A stretch of 64,000 nt of DNA, from contig NZ_BJUZ01000001.1 of NCBI RefSeq assembly GCF_007988885.1, positions 310,001 to 374,000 of the forward strand, given 5' to 3'. The notes beneath the pieces are model-generated. The model saw nothing but the letters and a program-made list of their open reading frames with translations. It was not told where the DNA came from and did not search any database. The stretch comes from Gluconobacter wancherniae NBRC 103581. Lineage in GTDB: Bacteria > Pseudomonadota > Alphaproteobacteria > Acetobacterales > Acetobacteraceae. Of the stretch, positions 36,258 to 45,284 are shown in pieces (the stretch's first letter is position 1; each line of letters starts with the position of its first letter). Position numbers and translations under genes: made by a program.

Positions 36258-37013
36258 GTGGATCATGCGGTGAGTTCAAGTGCGCTTGAGGCGGTCAGTG
36301 CGACCGGTCTGTCGCCTCTGGACCTGTTCCTGCACGCTTCCATCGTCGTGAAGCTGGTGATGCTGGGGCTTATCCTGTGCAGCGCCTTCGTTTGGGCGAT
36401 TATTGCAGAGAAAGTCATTTTGATCCGTCGCGTGAACCGCGAAGCTACGGAATTTGAAGACAGGTTCTGGTCTGGCGGATCGCTGGATGATCTTTACGAA
36501 TCTGATGGCGCCCGTCCGACGCACCCTGTTGCGGCCGTGTTTGGTGCTGCTATGGGTGAGTGGCGTCGTTCTGCCCGTATTTCTGGTGTTGATCTTGCAC
36601 GCGGTGGCGTACGTGACCGCATTGACCGTGCGATCAACATTACCGTTGCCCGCGAAACCGAGCGTCTTGAGCGCCATGTGATTTTTCTGGCCACGATTGG
36701 CCCGGTTGCACCGTTCGTTGGTCTTTTCGGGACGGTCTGGGGCATCATGCATGCGTTCGGATCGATCGCGTCCATGCACAATACCAATCTTTCGGTTGTT
36801 GCGCCGGGTATTTCCGAAGCACTTTTTGCAACGGCCATTGGCCTTGTGACCGCTATTCCGGCCTATATCTCCTACAACCTGATCAGCAATTCCTTTGGGA
36901 ACTTTGCTGAACGGATGGATGCGTTCGGTACGGAGTTCGCGGCAATTCTGTCTCGTCAGTCTGAAGAGCGTGGCGATGAGCCTGCATCTTCTCGCAGCAG
37001 CGGAAAGGTCTGA
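36258..37013 (+). CDS. tolQ: Tol-Pal system membrane protein TolQ
   Basis: Inner-membrane proton-channel subunit (MotA/ExbB family) of the Tol-Pal machine that constricts the outer membrane during division. The 251-residue protein has three spans: about 20-45 (LDLFLHASIVVKLVMLGLIL), 137-160 (FLATIGPVAPFVGLFGTVWG) and 172-195. The signature FVGLFGTVWGIMHAF and AIGLVTAIPAYISYN are present. The start is GTG at 36258, with AGGAG 6 bases upstream; a longer frame to 36210 lacks support. Confidence 0.96.
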   Translation: MDHAVSSSALEAVSATGLSPLDLFLHASIVVKLVMLGLILCSAFVWAIIAEKVILIRRVNREATEFEDRFWSGGSLDDLYESDGARPTHPVAAVFGAAMGEWRRSARISGVDLARGGVRDRIDRAINITVARETERLERHVIFLATIGPVAPFVGLFGTVWGIMHAFGSIASMHNTNLSVVAPGISEALFATAIGLVTAIPAYISYNLISNSFGNFAERMDAFGTEFAAILSRQSEERGDEPASSRSSGKV

Positions 37014-37016
37014 GCC

Positions 37017-37451
37017 ATGGCGATGTCCGCAGGTGGCGGGCGTGCGCGCGGCCGGCGCAAACGCCCCGCATCCGAAATCAACGTCACGCCGCTGGTGGAC
37101 GTCATGCTCGTGCTGCTCATCATCTTCATGGTGACGGCGCCTATGATGACCAGTGGTGTGAATGTCGATCTGCCAAAGACAGATGCGAGCCCTGTCAACG
37201 CTGATACGAAACCGATCACCGTATCCATCAAGAGTGATGGCTCCCTGTTTCTGGGGGATGATCCCGTAACGTCCGACCAGCTTGTGGACCAGCTCAAGTC
37301 CCAGGCCCAGAATGACCCGAATCATCGTATCTTTGTCCGTGCCGATGCTCATATCGATTACGGGCAGGTGATGCAGGTGATGGGTCAGATTACTTCTGGC
37401 GGGTTTACCCATGTCGCGCTTCTGGCGCAGCAGCCCCAGAGCGGGCCGTAA
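37017..37451 (+). CDS. tolR: Tol-Pal system protein TolR
   Basis: ExbD-family partner of TolQ with one membrane span (about 23-45) carrying the conserved proton-path aspartate D28 in TPLVDVMLVLLIIFMV. The periplasmic domain (VNVDLPKTDASP; FVRADAHIDYGQVMQVMGQI) is typical. The 144-residue protein begins 3 bases after the tolQ stop. Confidence 0.97.
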   Translation: MAMSAGGGRARGRRKRPASEINVTPLVDVMLVLLIIFMVTAPMMTSGVNVDLPKTDASPVNADTKPITVSIKSDGSLFLGDDPVTSDQLVDQLKSQAQNDPNHRIFVRADAHIDYGQVMQVMGQITSGGFTHVALLAQQPQSGP

Positions 37452-37465
37452 GAGGAACTACTGCC

Positions 37466-38464
37466 GTGGTCCGTCCACGTCGCTCGGACAAGCGCCGCTT
37501 TCGCTTCGCGCTGTCCGCCTCGGTCTGCGTTCACGCAGCACTGATCGGGTATCTTGTTGCGCGTATCCCCTATGAGAAGCCACCTGAGCCGCCGGAGCCC
37601 CCGGCGGTTGAGATGGAGTTCGAGAAGGCTGGTCCGCCGACCCATCCCGTCAAGGCTGACAAGCCTGCCGATAAACCTGCGCCAGCACCTGCGCCGGTGA
37701 AGACAGACGCGCCTCCTGCGCCGACGCCTCCAGAAAAGGCGCCGACGGAAGAGCCGCCTCCGCCGCCTCCACCGCCCCAGCCCGTGCCGCCTCCGCCGGA
37801 AACTCATCCGGAGAAGCTGCCACCGATGAAGCTACCGCCGAAGATGACGGAGCCGACGCCAGAGCCTGTCCCGGCATCTCCGCCGAAGCCGTCTCCGCCG
37901 TCTAAATCTACCATGGTGGCGCCTCCAATGCCGCAGACAGCGGAGAAGGCCGCCAAACTGCCTGATACGCCGACGTTCTCGCACATCACGCAACCGAATG
38001 CCGCGAAGAAGACGCAGGCAGACAGCCATTCGCTGCTGGCTACGCTTGATAGTTTTCGTGCGGATCAGAAGCAGAGCCATGCCCCCAAGGCGCATGCCAA
38101 CCCGCCTCAAGGTGGTGCGCCAGGAGGCGGTGGTGTTCCAAACGGCGATATCACGCGTGGTTTGAGTGTTTCGGATCAGAAGGCAATCGGTGGCTCCGTA
38201 CGGCGTTGCTACACGGAAGATACCGAGGCACGGAACTATGCGACCTTTGTCGCGCATATGATCGTAACCGTTGATGCGACGGGTGAGGCGCGTCTGGTGC
38301 AGTTTGCTCCGGATACCGCAGCGAAGATGAACAGTGATCCGTCATATCGTGTGCTTGCCGAGCGCGCCCGAGATGCGGTCCTGAGTCCGACCTGTGCTCA
38401 TCTGCCCATCCCCTCCAATCTGCTCGGCCAGACGCATCAGCTGCGCTTTGTCTTCAGGCCGTAA
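37466..38464 (+). CDS. tolA: TolA: Tol-Pal energy-transducing periplasm-spanning protein
   Basis: The 332-residue protein has one N-terminal span (about 14-33), a long Pro/Lys/Glu-rich spacer (about 38-175; PEPPEPPAVEMEFEKAGPP, PPPPPPQPVPPPPETHPEKL) and a compact C-terminal domain (GGSVRRCYTEDTEARNYATF ... YRVLAERARDAVLSPTCAHL), with paired cysteines. Unlike enteric TolA, the spacer is proline-rich rather than an Ala/Lys helix. Start is GTG with AGAGGA upstream. TolB begins 17 bases later. Confidence 0.9.
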   Translation: MVRPRRSDKRRFRFALSASVCVHAALIGYLVARIPYEKPPEPPEPPAVEMEFEKAGPPTHPVKADKPADKPAPAPAPVKTDAPPAPTPPEKAPTEEPPPPPPPPQPVPPPPETHPEKLPPMKLPPKMTEPTPEPVPASPPKPSPPSKSTMVAPPMPQTAEKAAKLPDTPTFSHITQPNAAKKTQADSHSLLATLDSFRADQKQSHAPKAHANPPQGGAPGGGGVPNGDITRGLSVSDQKAIGGSVRRCYTEDTEARNYATFVAHMIVTVDATGEARLVQFAPDTAAKMNSDPSYRVLAERARDAVLSPTCAHLPIPSNLLGQTHQLRFVFRP

Positions 38465-38480
38465 TCCTAGAGGAAACCTC

Positions 38481-39839
38481 ATGTCCTTCATTTCCGATAC
38501 CGAAGCCGAGGCTCTGGGCGCGCTGTTGTCGCGTCGTGCCATGCTGGGGGCAACGGCTGCAGGTGGTCTGCTGGCCACACCTCTTTCCGCTTTTGCGCAG
38601 GCTGCAGCATCTGGCCCGGGCGATGCTGAAATTACGGTTGATCAGGCGCGTCAGGCTCCGATTCCTATCGTCATTCCGAGCTTTGGCGCCGGGCTGGGCG
38701 AACAGATCTCTGGCGTTATTTCCAGCGATCTTGAGAGCACGGGCCTCTTCAAAATCATGGGTGGTACGGTCCCCAGTGGTTCTACGCCAGATTTCGCTGC
38801 CCTGAAGGCTCAGGGTGCACGTGCGGCTGTTGCAGGTAGTGCAGTGGGCAGTGGCAGTGTCCGTGTTGAAATGCGCCTGTGGAACGTCGTTGCGGGGCAG
38901 CAGCTTCAGGGCACTGCTTACACGGCATCGAATGCAAACTGGCGCCGTATCGCGCACATCATTGCCGATGTCATCTATGAGCGCATGCTGGGTGAGAAAG
39001 GGTATTTCGATACCCGTATCGCCTATATTTCCCGTACGGGCCCTCGGCGCCATCAGATCACGCGTCTCGCACTGATGGATCAGGATGGTGCGAATCAGCG
39101 GATGCTTACGACGGGCCAGTGGCTGACGCTGACGCCGCGTTTCAATCCGGTGCGCGACCAGATCGCTTTCATGTCCTACGCCAATAATCGTCCGCGGGTG
39201 TACCTGTTTGATCTTGGTTCGGGTCGTCAGCAGATTCTGGGTGAGTTCGACGGGATTTCATTTGCACCACGTTTCGCACCGAATGGTGGGTCTGTGGTGC
39301 TCTCTGCCACGCGAGGCGGGGGATCGGACATTTATGTTGTGGATCTCGGATCACGGGCAAAGCATCAGATCACGAACTCAGGTGGCGCGATTGATACGAG
39401 CCCGTGCTTCAGCCCGGATGGCAGTCAGATTGTTTTTAACTCAGATCGTGGTGGCAGCCCCCAGCTTTACATCATGAGTGCTTCGGGTGGTGCAGCCCGT
39501 CGTATTTCGTATGGCAGCGGGCAATATGGCTCGCCTGTATGGTCTCCACGTGGGGATCTGATTGCCTTTACGCGGATTGGCGGTGGTGGATTCTCCCTCG
39601 GTGTTATGAATCCGGACGGGACGGGTGAGCGGATACTGACGCAGGGCTTCACTGTGGAGAGCCCAACGTTCTGCCCTAATGGTCGCGTGCTCGCCTTCTG
39701 CCGCCAGAGCGCATCGCGTGCAGGTGGTGCAGGTTTTGCTTCGGGCATTGGTACAATTGATATCACCGGATTCAACGAGCGCCCGCTGCGTACGGCTACG
39801 GGTGCTTCCGACCCTGCATGGTCGCCGCTAAACGGTTGA
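38481..39839 (+). CDS. tolB: Tol-Pal periplasmic beta-propeller protein TolB
   Basis: Periplasmic partner of Pal and TolA. The 452-residue protein has an N-terminal alpha/beta domain (about 60-180) and repeated propeller blades, e.g. SPCFSPDGSQIVFNSDRGGSPQLYIM and SPVWSPRGDLIAFTRIGGGGFSLGVM. The signal region LLSRRAMLGATAAGGLLATP carries a twin-arginine motif (SRRAML), suggesting Tat rather than Sec export, unlike classic TolB. AGAGGA lies before ATG 38481. A terminator follows the stop. Confidence 0.95.
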   Translation: MSFISDTEAEALGALLSRRAMLGATAAGGLLATPLSAFAQAAASGPGDAEITVDQARQAPIPIVIPSFGAGLGEQISGVISSDLESTGLFKIMGGTVPSGSTPDFAALKAQGARAAVAGSAVGSGSVRVEMRLWNVVAGQQLQGTAYTASNANWRRIAHIIADVIYERMLGEKGYFDTRIAYISRTGPRRHQITRLALMDQDGANQRMLTTGQWLTLTPRFNPVRDQIAFMSYANNRPRVYLFDLGSGRQQILGEFDGISFAPRFAPNGGSVVLSATRGGGSDIYVVDLGSRAKHQITNSGGAIDTSPCFSPDGSQIVFNSDRGGSPQLYIMSASGGAARRISYGSGQYGSPVWSPRGDLIAFTRIGGGGFSLGVMNPDGTGERILTQGFTVESPTFCPNGRVLAFCRQSASRAGGAGFASGIGTIDITGFNERPLRTATGASDPAWSPLNG

Positions 39840-39849
39840 TGATTAGGCC

Positions 39850-39885
39850 AGCCGGAATACCAAATGGGGTTTTTCCGGCTGTTTT
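39850..39885 (+). terminator. Terminator of the ybgC-tolQRAB transcript
   Basis: Stem AGCCGGAA/TTCCGGCT with a 15-base loop, followed by GTTTTGTG, 11 bases past the tolB stop. It separates tolB from pal. Confidence 0.65.
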
Positions 39886-40393
39886 GTGAGGCGTTGAAAT
39901 TCATTGCTTGGTTGAATGTTTTCGACTGAGATACCCAGACGACTATGTCGTGGCCATGCTCGGGCCTTTCACGCTCCGCGAATGACGGCGGGGGAGAATC
40001 TGCATGCGGAATTTCTCTCCTGCCAGTGCCACAACCGTGACGCTGGGCAGGTGCGCAAGGGACGCATGTTTCAAAACTGTCATATTGGCGCGGTTCAGTG
40101 ATTGTGGCTGAATTCTGCCATATTCATGAAAAAGAGTGTTGCATTTAAGTCGCGCGCGCTGGTTTCGAAGCGGAATCGATTATTCGGAGGCTTTCAGGGC
40201 CTTTCAGAATCCTTGACCACAGCTCAGACAAGTGGGTATGGGCGCTTTGTGGCCGGTGTTCTTCGGAGCGCACAGCAGAGAGGCAGTCCTGTGGGATTCC
40301 ACTGTTGTGAACGAACAGGAAATACGGTCCGGAACCACGCGGCATTTTCCGCATTAAGGTCCCCTTAAAGGACCGTTCTCAGGATTGAGACAC
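39886..40393 (+). other. 508-base non-coding region before pal
   Basis: No convincing gene is visible: the open frames here are short and lack ribosome sites. Two adjacent inverted repeats lie around 39994-40051 (GAGAA...TTCTC, then CCTGCCAG...CTGGGCAGG), which could fold as an RNA. A possible promoter is TTGACC at about 40213 with TATGGG 18 bases later. An exact TTAA-N7-TTAA lies at 40354-40368. The pal leader is therefore likely long or has several starts. Confidence 0.4.
40354..40368. promoter_or_regulatory. Exact CtrA-box pattern TTAA-N7-TTAA before pal
   Basis: TTAA, seven bases GGTCCCC, TTAA, ending 25 bases before the pal start codon. The pattern equals the CtrA recognition consensus known in Caulobacter and other alphaproteobacteria, and a CtrA gene is present in this window. 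The flanking GGTCC/GGACC also forms a small hairpin, so an mRNA-structure reading is possible. Confidence 0.5.
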
Positions 40394-40873
40394 ATGAAGT
40401 TCAAGGTGTTCGGCGCGCTTGGTCTGGCGCTTGTTCTCGCAGCCTGCTCTGATGGTAATACCAACAAGGGTGACAGCACCGGTGCAGGTGCAGCAACTCA
40501 GGAAGCCGGTCCGGTTCCTGGCAGCGAAGCTGACCTGGTTGCCAACGTTGGCGATCGCGTTTTCTTCGAGCTGAACCAGAACCAGCTCTCTTCTGATGCA
40601 CGTGCGATCCTCGACAAGCAGGCAGCATGGCTCGCCCGCTACCCGCAGGTCAGCATCCAGCTTGCTGGTAACTGCGATGATCGCGGCACGGAAGAGTACA
40701 ACATTGCACTCGGCCAGCGCCGTGCAAACGCTGCTCGCGACTATCTGGTCGCCAAGGGCGTGAGCGCATCGCGCATCACCACAATCTCTTACGGCAAGGA
40801 CCGTCCGACCGCCGATGGCGATGACGAACAGTCCTGGTCCCAGAACCGTAACGCGATCACTTCGGTTCAGTGA
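40394..40873 (+). CDS. pal: Peptidoglycan-associated lipoprotein Pal
   Basis: Outer-membrane lipoprotein that binds peptidoglycan and TolB. The 159-residue protein has a lipoprotein signal with lipobox LVLAAC (lipidated C18), a Gly/Thr-rich linker and an OmpA-C-like domain (GDRVFFELNQNQLSSDARAIL; GNCDDRGTEEYNIALGQRRA), carrying the diaminopimelate-binding Asp/Arg pair. ATG 40394 has AGGA 10 bases upstream. The gene is split from tolB by a terminator and 550 bases, so it is probably expressed from its own promoter. Confidence 0.97.
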   Translation: MKFKVFGALGLALVLAACSDGNTNKGDSTGAGAATQEAGPVPGSEADLVANVGDRVFFELNQNQLSSDARAILDKQAAWLARYPQVSIQLAGNCDDRGTEEYNIALGQRRANAARDYLVAKGVSASRITTISYGKDRPTADGDDEQSWSQNRNAITSVQ

Positions 40874-40908
40874 ACCCAGGTATCCGTTTCCGGGTCTGAA
40901 ACATGAAG

Positions 40909-40946
40909 CCGGCCGGGGGAGCTTATCCCCCGGCCGGTTTTGTTTT
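40909..40946 (+). terminator. Strong terminator after pal
   Basis: A 12-base-pair GC-rich stem (CCGGCCGGGGGA with TCCCCCGGCCGG, loop GCTTA) followed by TTTTGTTTT, about 35 bases past the pal stop. Confidence 0.95.
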
Positions 40947-41030
40947 ATGCAGTGAGCAGAATGCATCCGCCCGCGTCCGAGAACATGTGTTCCGGCATCA
41001 GGACTGGCGGACTGTCTCAGGAGAGTCTTC

Positions 41031-41900
41031 ATGTTGCTGTCCCGTTCTTTCCGCAACCTGATGATGGGAACGGCTTTTGCTGTTTCCCTGACAGCCACAC
41101 AGGTTCTCGCGCAGGATGCCCCTGATGGCGGACAGTTGACGTCTCGCGAGGCAATAGCTCTTCAGGATCAGATCGCGTCTCTGCGTCAGCAGGTTTCGCA
41201 GGTTCAGAATGCGCCAATGCCTGCGCCCAGCGCGTCCTCCGGATCTTCGTCAGGGAGCTCGGATAGCAGTAGCCTTACGGCGCAGCTTCTGGAGCGTGTT
41301 TCTGCCCTTGAAGAACAAAACCGCCAGATGCGTGGCGAGCTTGATCAACTGACGAATTCCGTTAAGGAAAATCAGGCATCTGTTTCGAAGCAGATTTCAG
41401 ACATGCAGTTTGCCGCTCAAAATGGAACAGCGGCTGGCAGTGCAGGAGCTGCATCGGCGCCGTCTCCGGCCAAGACCGAGAACGCACCTGCTGCAGGTAC
41501 ATCCGCGCAACCCAAAACTGCTCTTGAAGCGCTGGATCAGGGTAAGCTTGCACTGAAGGCAGGCGATTACACGACGTCTGAAAGCGATGCCCGCTTTGCG
41601 ATCAAGACCGCGCATAGTGTTCCGGGTAAAATGGATGCACAGTTTCTTCTGGCGCAATCCCTTGCGGGGCAGAAGCAGTATCGGGAATCTGCAGTCGCTT
41701 ATTATGACGCGTATAATAAGTCTCCGAAATCGGCAAAGGCTCAGGATTCATTGCTCGGAGTTGCGGCTTCTCTCATCGCAATGGGTGACAAGAATTCTGC
41801 CTGCCAGGCACTTGATAAGCTGAAGGCAGAATTTCCGTCCCCAGCTCCACGCGTGAAAGCTGCAGAGACGACGTTCCGTGGTCGGGCTGCCTGTCACTGA
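41031..41900 (+). CDS. cpoB: Cell-division coordinator CpoB (YbgF), tol-pal cluster
   Basis: Periplasmic protein coordinating Tol-Pal with peptidoglycan synthesis at division. The 289-residue protein has a signal peptide (cleavage near residue 24 after VLAQ), an N-terminal coiled coil (about 35-115, LTAQLLERVSALEEQNRQMRG), an Ala/Pro-rich linker and three TPR repeats (ALEALDQGKLALKAGDYTTSE onward). It lies after the pal terminator. Its last 23 bases overlap the annotated tilS start. Confidence 0.9.
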   Translation: MLLSRSFRNLMMGTAFAVSLTATQVLAQDAPDGGQLTSREAIALQDQIASLRQQVSQVQNAPMPAPSASSGSSSGSSDSSSLTAQLLERVSALEEQNRQMRGELDQLTNSVKENQASVSKQISDMQFAAQNGTAAGSAGAASAPSPAKTENAPAAGTSAQPKTALEALDQGKLALKAGDYTTSESDARFAIKTAHSVPGKMDAQFLLAQSLAGQKQYRESAVAYYDAYNKSPKSAKAQDSLLGVAASLIAMGDKNSACQALDKLKAEFPSPAPRVKAAETTFRGRAACH

Positions 41901-43125
41901 TCTGAATGCTCCCATCGGGCCGGACGAATTCTCGGCTTTGATGGAGAGGCTCGGTCCATGGCCTGCTGATTCTCGCCTCTCACCGGTCGCAATCGCTGTT
42001 TCGGGTGGCGCTGATTCAATGGCGCTTGCGGTGCTGGCGCTGCGCTGGCGTCAGTCGATTATGGCACTGGTTGTGGACCATGCCCTTCGTCCTGAATCTG
42101 CTAATGAAGCACGACTGACGGCGCAGCGTCTCAGCGATGTGGGCATTCCGGTAAAAATCCTTACCCTTGATGCCTTTCCTGCTGGACGTATGCAGGAAAG
42201 GGCCAGAGGTGCACGTTTTGCTGCGATAGAGCAGGCGGCGGTCGAGCTAGGGTGCACTGATCTGCTGGTTGCACATCATCTGTCCGATCAGGAAGAAACC
42301 GTATGGATGCGGTATGTCGGTGGCAGTGGTCCGTCAGGTCTGGCTGGCATGGCGCCGCAGAGCATTCGTGGGCGTATCAGGGTTGTGCGGCCTTTGCTGG
42401 AGGTTCATCCCGCACGATTGCGCGCAACACTTCTGGCAGCAGGAGTTGCGTGGATTGAAGATCCATCCAACCAGAACCGTCGTTTCGAACGCGTGCGCTG
42501 GCGGCAGGATCTGACATCCGGTCAGCGAAGTGCAGCCCATAGTATGAGAGCCGAAGCGGTACGAAAACGGTTGGGTGATGATGCAGATCTCGCCGAAATT
42601 CTTGCCCAGCATGCCCAATGGCATGCTGAAGGGTGGGTATCTCTTGAGCGTGCCGGATTGAACGAAACTGTTGTCGCGTCGCTCATCCGGTTGGTTGGTA
42701 ATCAAAATTATCGGCCTTCGCGAGAGAGCGTTCGCCGTTTGCTGGAGCAGCCGGAAGGCGCTTTGGGAGGGGTTCTTATGCGTCAGGCCGGGCGCTGGGG
42801 AGATGGCCTTATCTTCATTCGTGAGGAACGTGCATGTGAGGGAGCAATCGCCGCAAACTCCGATGCCGTTTGGGATGGCCGCTGGCGCTATCTGGGGAGC
42901 GAGGACGGAGAAATTGCAGGGCTTCGAGAGGCAGCGTCGCATCTTGATGCGCGTGCACTTGGCTGCCCTGCTTCCGTAATCCGGACATTGCCGGGGATCT
43001 GGCGCGATGGCTGCCTGATGGCACTTCCTGATCTTCTGGATGAAGGGTCAGGTGCGCCTTTTGTTTGGGCAGGGAATGTGCCTGCGACCGGGGAAAGCGT
43101 TTTTGACGCAGAAAAAGACCTCTAA
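41878..43125 (+). CDS. tilS: tRNA(Ile)-lysidine synthase TilS
   Basis: Modifies C34 of tRNA-Ile(CAU) to lysidine so that it reads AUA. The 415-residue protein has the PP-loop motif AIAVSGGADSMALAV (S42-S47), DHALRPES, and HHLSDQEETVWMRYVGGSGPSGLAGM of the N-type ATP-pyrophosphatase core. The C-terminal part is short compared with E. coli. The start may be GTG 41878 (overlapping cpoB) or ATG 41941, 21 codons later; neither has a strong ribosome site. It precedes ftsH, the common tilS-ftsH order. Confidence 0.92.
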   Translation: MVGLPVTDLNAPIGPDEFSALMERLGPWPADSRLSPVAIAVSGGADSMALAVLALRWRQSIMALVVDHALRPESANEARLTAQRLSDVGIPVKILTLDAFPAGRMQERARGARFAAIEQAAVELGCTDLLVAHHLSDQEETVWMRYVGGSGPSGLAGMAPQSIRGRIRVVRPLLEVHPARLRATLLAAGVAWIEDPSNQNRRFERVRWRQDLTSGQRSAAHSMRAEAVRKRLGDDADLAEILAQHAQWHAEGWVSLERAGLNETVVASLIRLVGNQNYRPSRESVRRLLEQPEGALGGVLMRQAGRWGDGLIFIREERACEGAIAANSDAVWDGRWRYLGSEDGEIAGLREAASHLDARALGCPASVIRTLPGIWRDGCLMALPDLLDEGSGAPFVWAGNVPATGESVFDAEKDL

Positions 43126-43281
43126 AATGCAGTGAAATGCGTTTTCCTGTCCCTATGGGGTAGGATCGTGGGCTGGACCGCCTATGTTAGGAAACAACGC
43201 TAAACGTGATCGACCGCCCGTCCGGCGAGGAAAAGCCCTCCTGGTAACTGACGGACAGTCCGAAGGACGACAGAGAGCAAG

Positions 43282-45186
43282 ATGAACAATTTAGGCCGTA
43301 ATGTTGCGATCTGGGTGGTCATCATCGTGGTCGGAATGGCAGTGCTGACCGCCTTCCAGCCCGGTGGTAACCAGCACGTTGCCCAGCAGATCGCCTATTC
43401 CGATTTCATTCACGATGTGGATCAGCATCAGGTCCGCTCAGTGGTGATTCAGGAGCAGAATGTTTCCGGGACGCTGACAAACGGCACGTCCTTTGAGACT
43501 TATGCCCCTATGGACCCGGGTCTTCCGTCCCGTCTGACGGCTGCGGGCGTCGAAGTGACCGCCAAGCCGATGCAGAGCGATGAGAGCCCGATCCTGCGTT
43601 ATGTCGGTGCATATCTTCCAATCCTGCTTCTGCTGGGCTTGTGCTTCATGGTTTTTCGCCAGATGCAGGGTGGCGGCGGTCGTGCGATGGGCTTTGGCAA
43701 GTCCCGTGCCCGTCTGCTTACGGAAAAGCAGGGCCGTATCACGTTCGATGATGTTGCAGGTATTGACGAAGCGAAGACTGAGCTTGAAGAAATTGTTGAA
43801 TTTCTGAAGGACCCACAGAAGTTTACCCGTCTTGGTGGAAAGATCCCTAAGGGCGCTCTTCTGGTTGGCCCTCCGGGTACGGGTAAGACGCTGCTCGCAC
43901 GCGCTATTGCAGGTGAGGCAAACGTTCCGTTCTTCACGATTTCCGGTTCTGACTTTGTTGAGATGTTTGTGGGTGTCGGTGCATCCCGCGTGCGCGACAT
44001 GTTCGAGCAGGGCAAGAAGTCTGCGCCGTGCATCATCTTCATCGACGAAATCGATGCTGTAGGTCGTCATCGTGGTGCCGGTCTGGGTGGTGGTAACGAC
44101 GAGCGCGAGCAGACTCTCAACCAGATGCTGGTCGAGATGGACGGCTTTGAAAGCAATGAAGGGGTTATCCTAATTGCTGCGACCAATCGTCCCGATGTTC
44201 TGGATCCTGCGCTTCTGCGTCCAGGCCGTTTCGACCGTCAGGTTGTTGTACCAAATCCTGATGTTGCAGGCCGTGAAAAGATCCTGCGCGTGCATATGAA
44301 GAAGGTACCGCTCTCTTCAGACGTTGATCCGAAGATCATTGCACGTGGAACTCCTGGTTTCTCCGGTGCGGATCTGGCTAACCTTGTGAACGAAGCGGCT
44401 CTTCTGGCAGCCCGTCAGGGCCGTCGGACCGTTTCCATGGCGCAGTTTGAAGAAGCAAAAGACAAGGTCATGATGGGGGCGGAGCGCCGTTCCATGGTTA
44501 TGACCGAGGACGAGAAGCGCTCTACGGCCTATCATGAGTCAGGCCATGCACTTTGCGCGGTCTTCACACCGGGAAGCGACCCGATCCATAAAGCGACGAT
44601 CGTTCCTCGTGGGCGTGCACTTGGTCTGGTGATGACGCTGCCCGAGAAGGATAATATTTCCTACAGCCGCAAATGGTGCCTGGCGCGTCTTGTTATTGCC
44701 ATGGGTGGCCGCGTAGCTGAGGAAATCGTTTTTGGCCACGATGAAGTCAGTGCTGGTGCATCAGGCGATATCAAGAGCGCGACAGACATTGCCCGCCGGA
44801 TGATTACCGAGTGGGGCATGAGCGACAAGCTTGGCATGATTGCGTATGGCGACAATGGACAGGAAGTGTTCCTGGGTCACTCTGTGGCGCAGAACAAGAA
44901 TGTTTCTGAACACACGGCGCGCGAAATTGACAAGGAAATCAAGGAGCTGATTGATACGGCCTATGCTCAGGCACGTTCGCTTCTCCTGACGCATATCGAT
45001 GATCTGCATCGCCTAACGGCAGCTCTTCTGGAATACGAAACCCTTACGGGGGATGAAGTTGGTCGTATCATTCGGGGGGAAGCCATCGAGCGCCCTTCAG
45101 ATGATGACCAGCTTCCAGACAATCGCCGCGCTTCAGTGCCGACGTCACGGCCGGGGGCATTTGATCCGGCTCCTCAGGCAGGTTAA
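43282..45186 (+). CDS. ftsH: ATP-dependent membrane zinc protease FtsH
   Basis: Membrane-anchored AAA+ protease that degrades regulatory and unfolded membrane proteins. The 634-residue protein has two spans (about 7-24 and 107-126) around a periplasmic domain, Walker A GPPGTGKT (196-203), Walker [12 protein letters not shown], the [23 protein letters not shown] and the zinc site HESGH (418-422). Normal length. It is followed by a terminator, so glmM has its own start region. Confidence 0.98.
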   Translation: MNNLGRNVAIWVVIIVVGMAVLTAFQPGGNQHVAQQIAYSDFIHDVDQHQVRSVVIQEQNVSGTLTNGTSFETYAPMDPGLPSRLTAAGVEVTAKPMQSDESPILRYVGAYLPILLLLGLCFMVFRQMQGGGGRAMGFGKSRARLLTEKQGRITFDDVAGIDEAKTELEEIVEFLKDPQKFTRLGGKIPKGALLVGPPGTGKTLLARAIAGEANVPFFTISGSDFVEMFVGVGASRVRDMFEQGKKSAPCIIFIDEIDAVGRHRGAGLGGGNDEREQTLNQMLVEMDGFESNEGVILIAATNRPDVLDPALLRPGRFDRQVVVPNPDVAGREKILRVHMKKVPLSSDVDPKIIARGTPGFSGADLANLVNEAALLAARQGRRTVSMAQFEEAKDKVMMGAERRSMVMTEDEKRSTAYHESGHALCAVFTPGSDPIHKATIVPRGRALGLVMTLPEKDNISYSRKWCLARLVIAMGGRVAEEIVFGHDEVSAGASGDIKSATDIARRMITEWGMSDKLGMIAYGDNGQEVFLGHSVAQNKNVSEHTAREIDKEIKELIDTAYAQARSLLLTHIDDLHRLTAALLEYETLTGDEVGRIIRGEAIERPSDDDQLPDNRRASVPTSRPGAFDPAPQAG

Positions 45187-45209
45187 GCAGCCTGTCAGTC
45201 GCTTTACGA

Positions 45210-45252
45210 GGCGCGTCATGAGAGGAAAATTCCTCCCGTGCCGCGCCTTTTT
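45210..45252 (+). terminator. Terminator after ftsH
   Basis: Outer stem GGCGCG/CGCGCC with an inner stem GAGGAA/TTCCTC and a following T5 run, 24 bases past the ftsH stop and 33 bases before glmM. Confidence 0.8.
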
Positions 45253-45284
45253 CATATTGATCGCAACAGCAGGATTTACAGAGA

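Noticed and set aside
36276-37412. Long open frame (378 aa) on the minus strand opposite tolQ-tolR
   Set aside because: It mirrors highly conserved tolQ and tolR, has low-complexity His/Arg-rich translation and no ribosome site; a codon-bias shadow.
40102-40368. TTG-started 88-aa frame in the gap before pal
   Set aside because: No ribosome site and no protein-like composition.
43130-43281. Heat-shock sigma-32 promoter or RNase P-like sequence before ftsH
   Set aside because: CCTATGT resembles a -10, but no CTTG-type -35 is at the right distance; the GAGGAAAAGCC match to RNase P RNA is too short and lacks the rest of the molecule.
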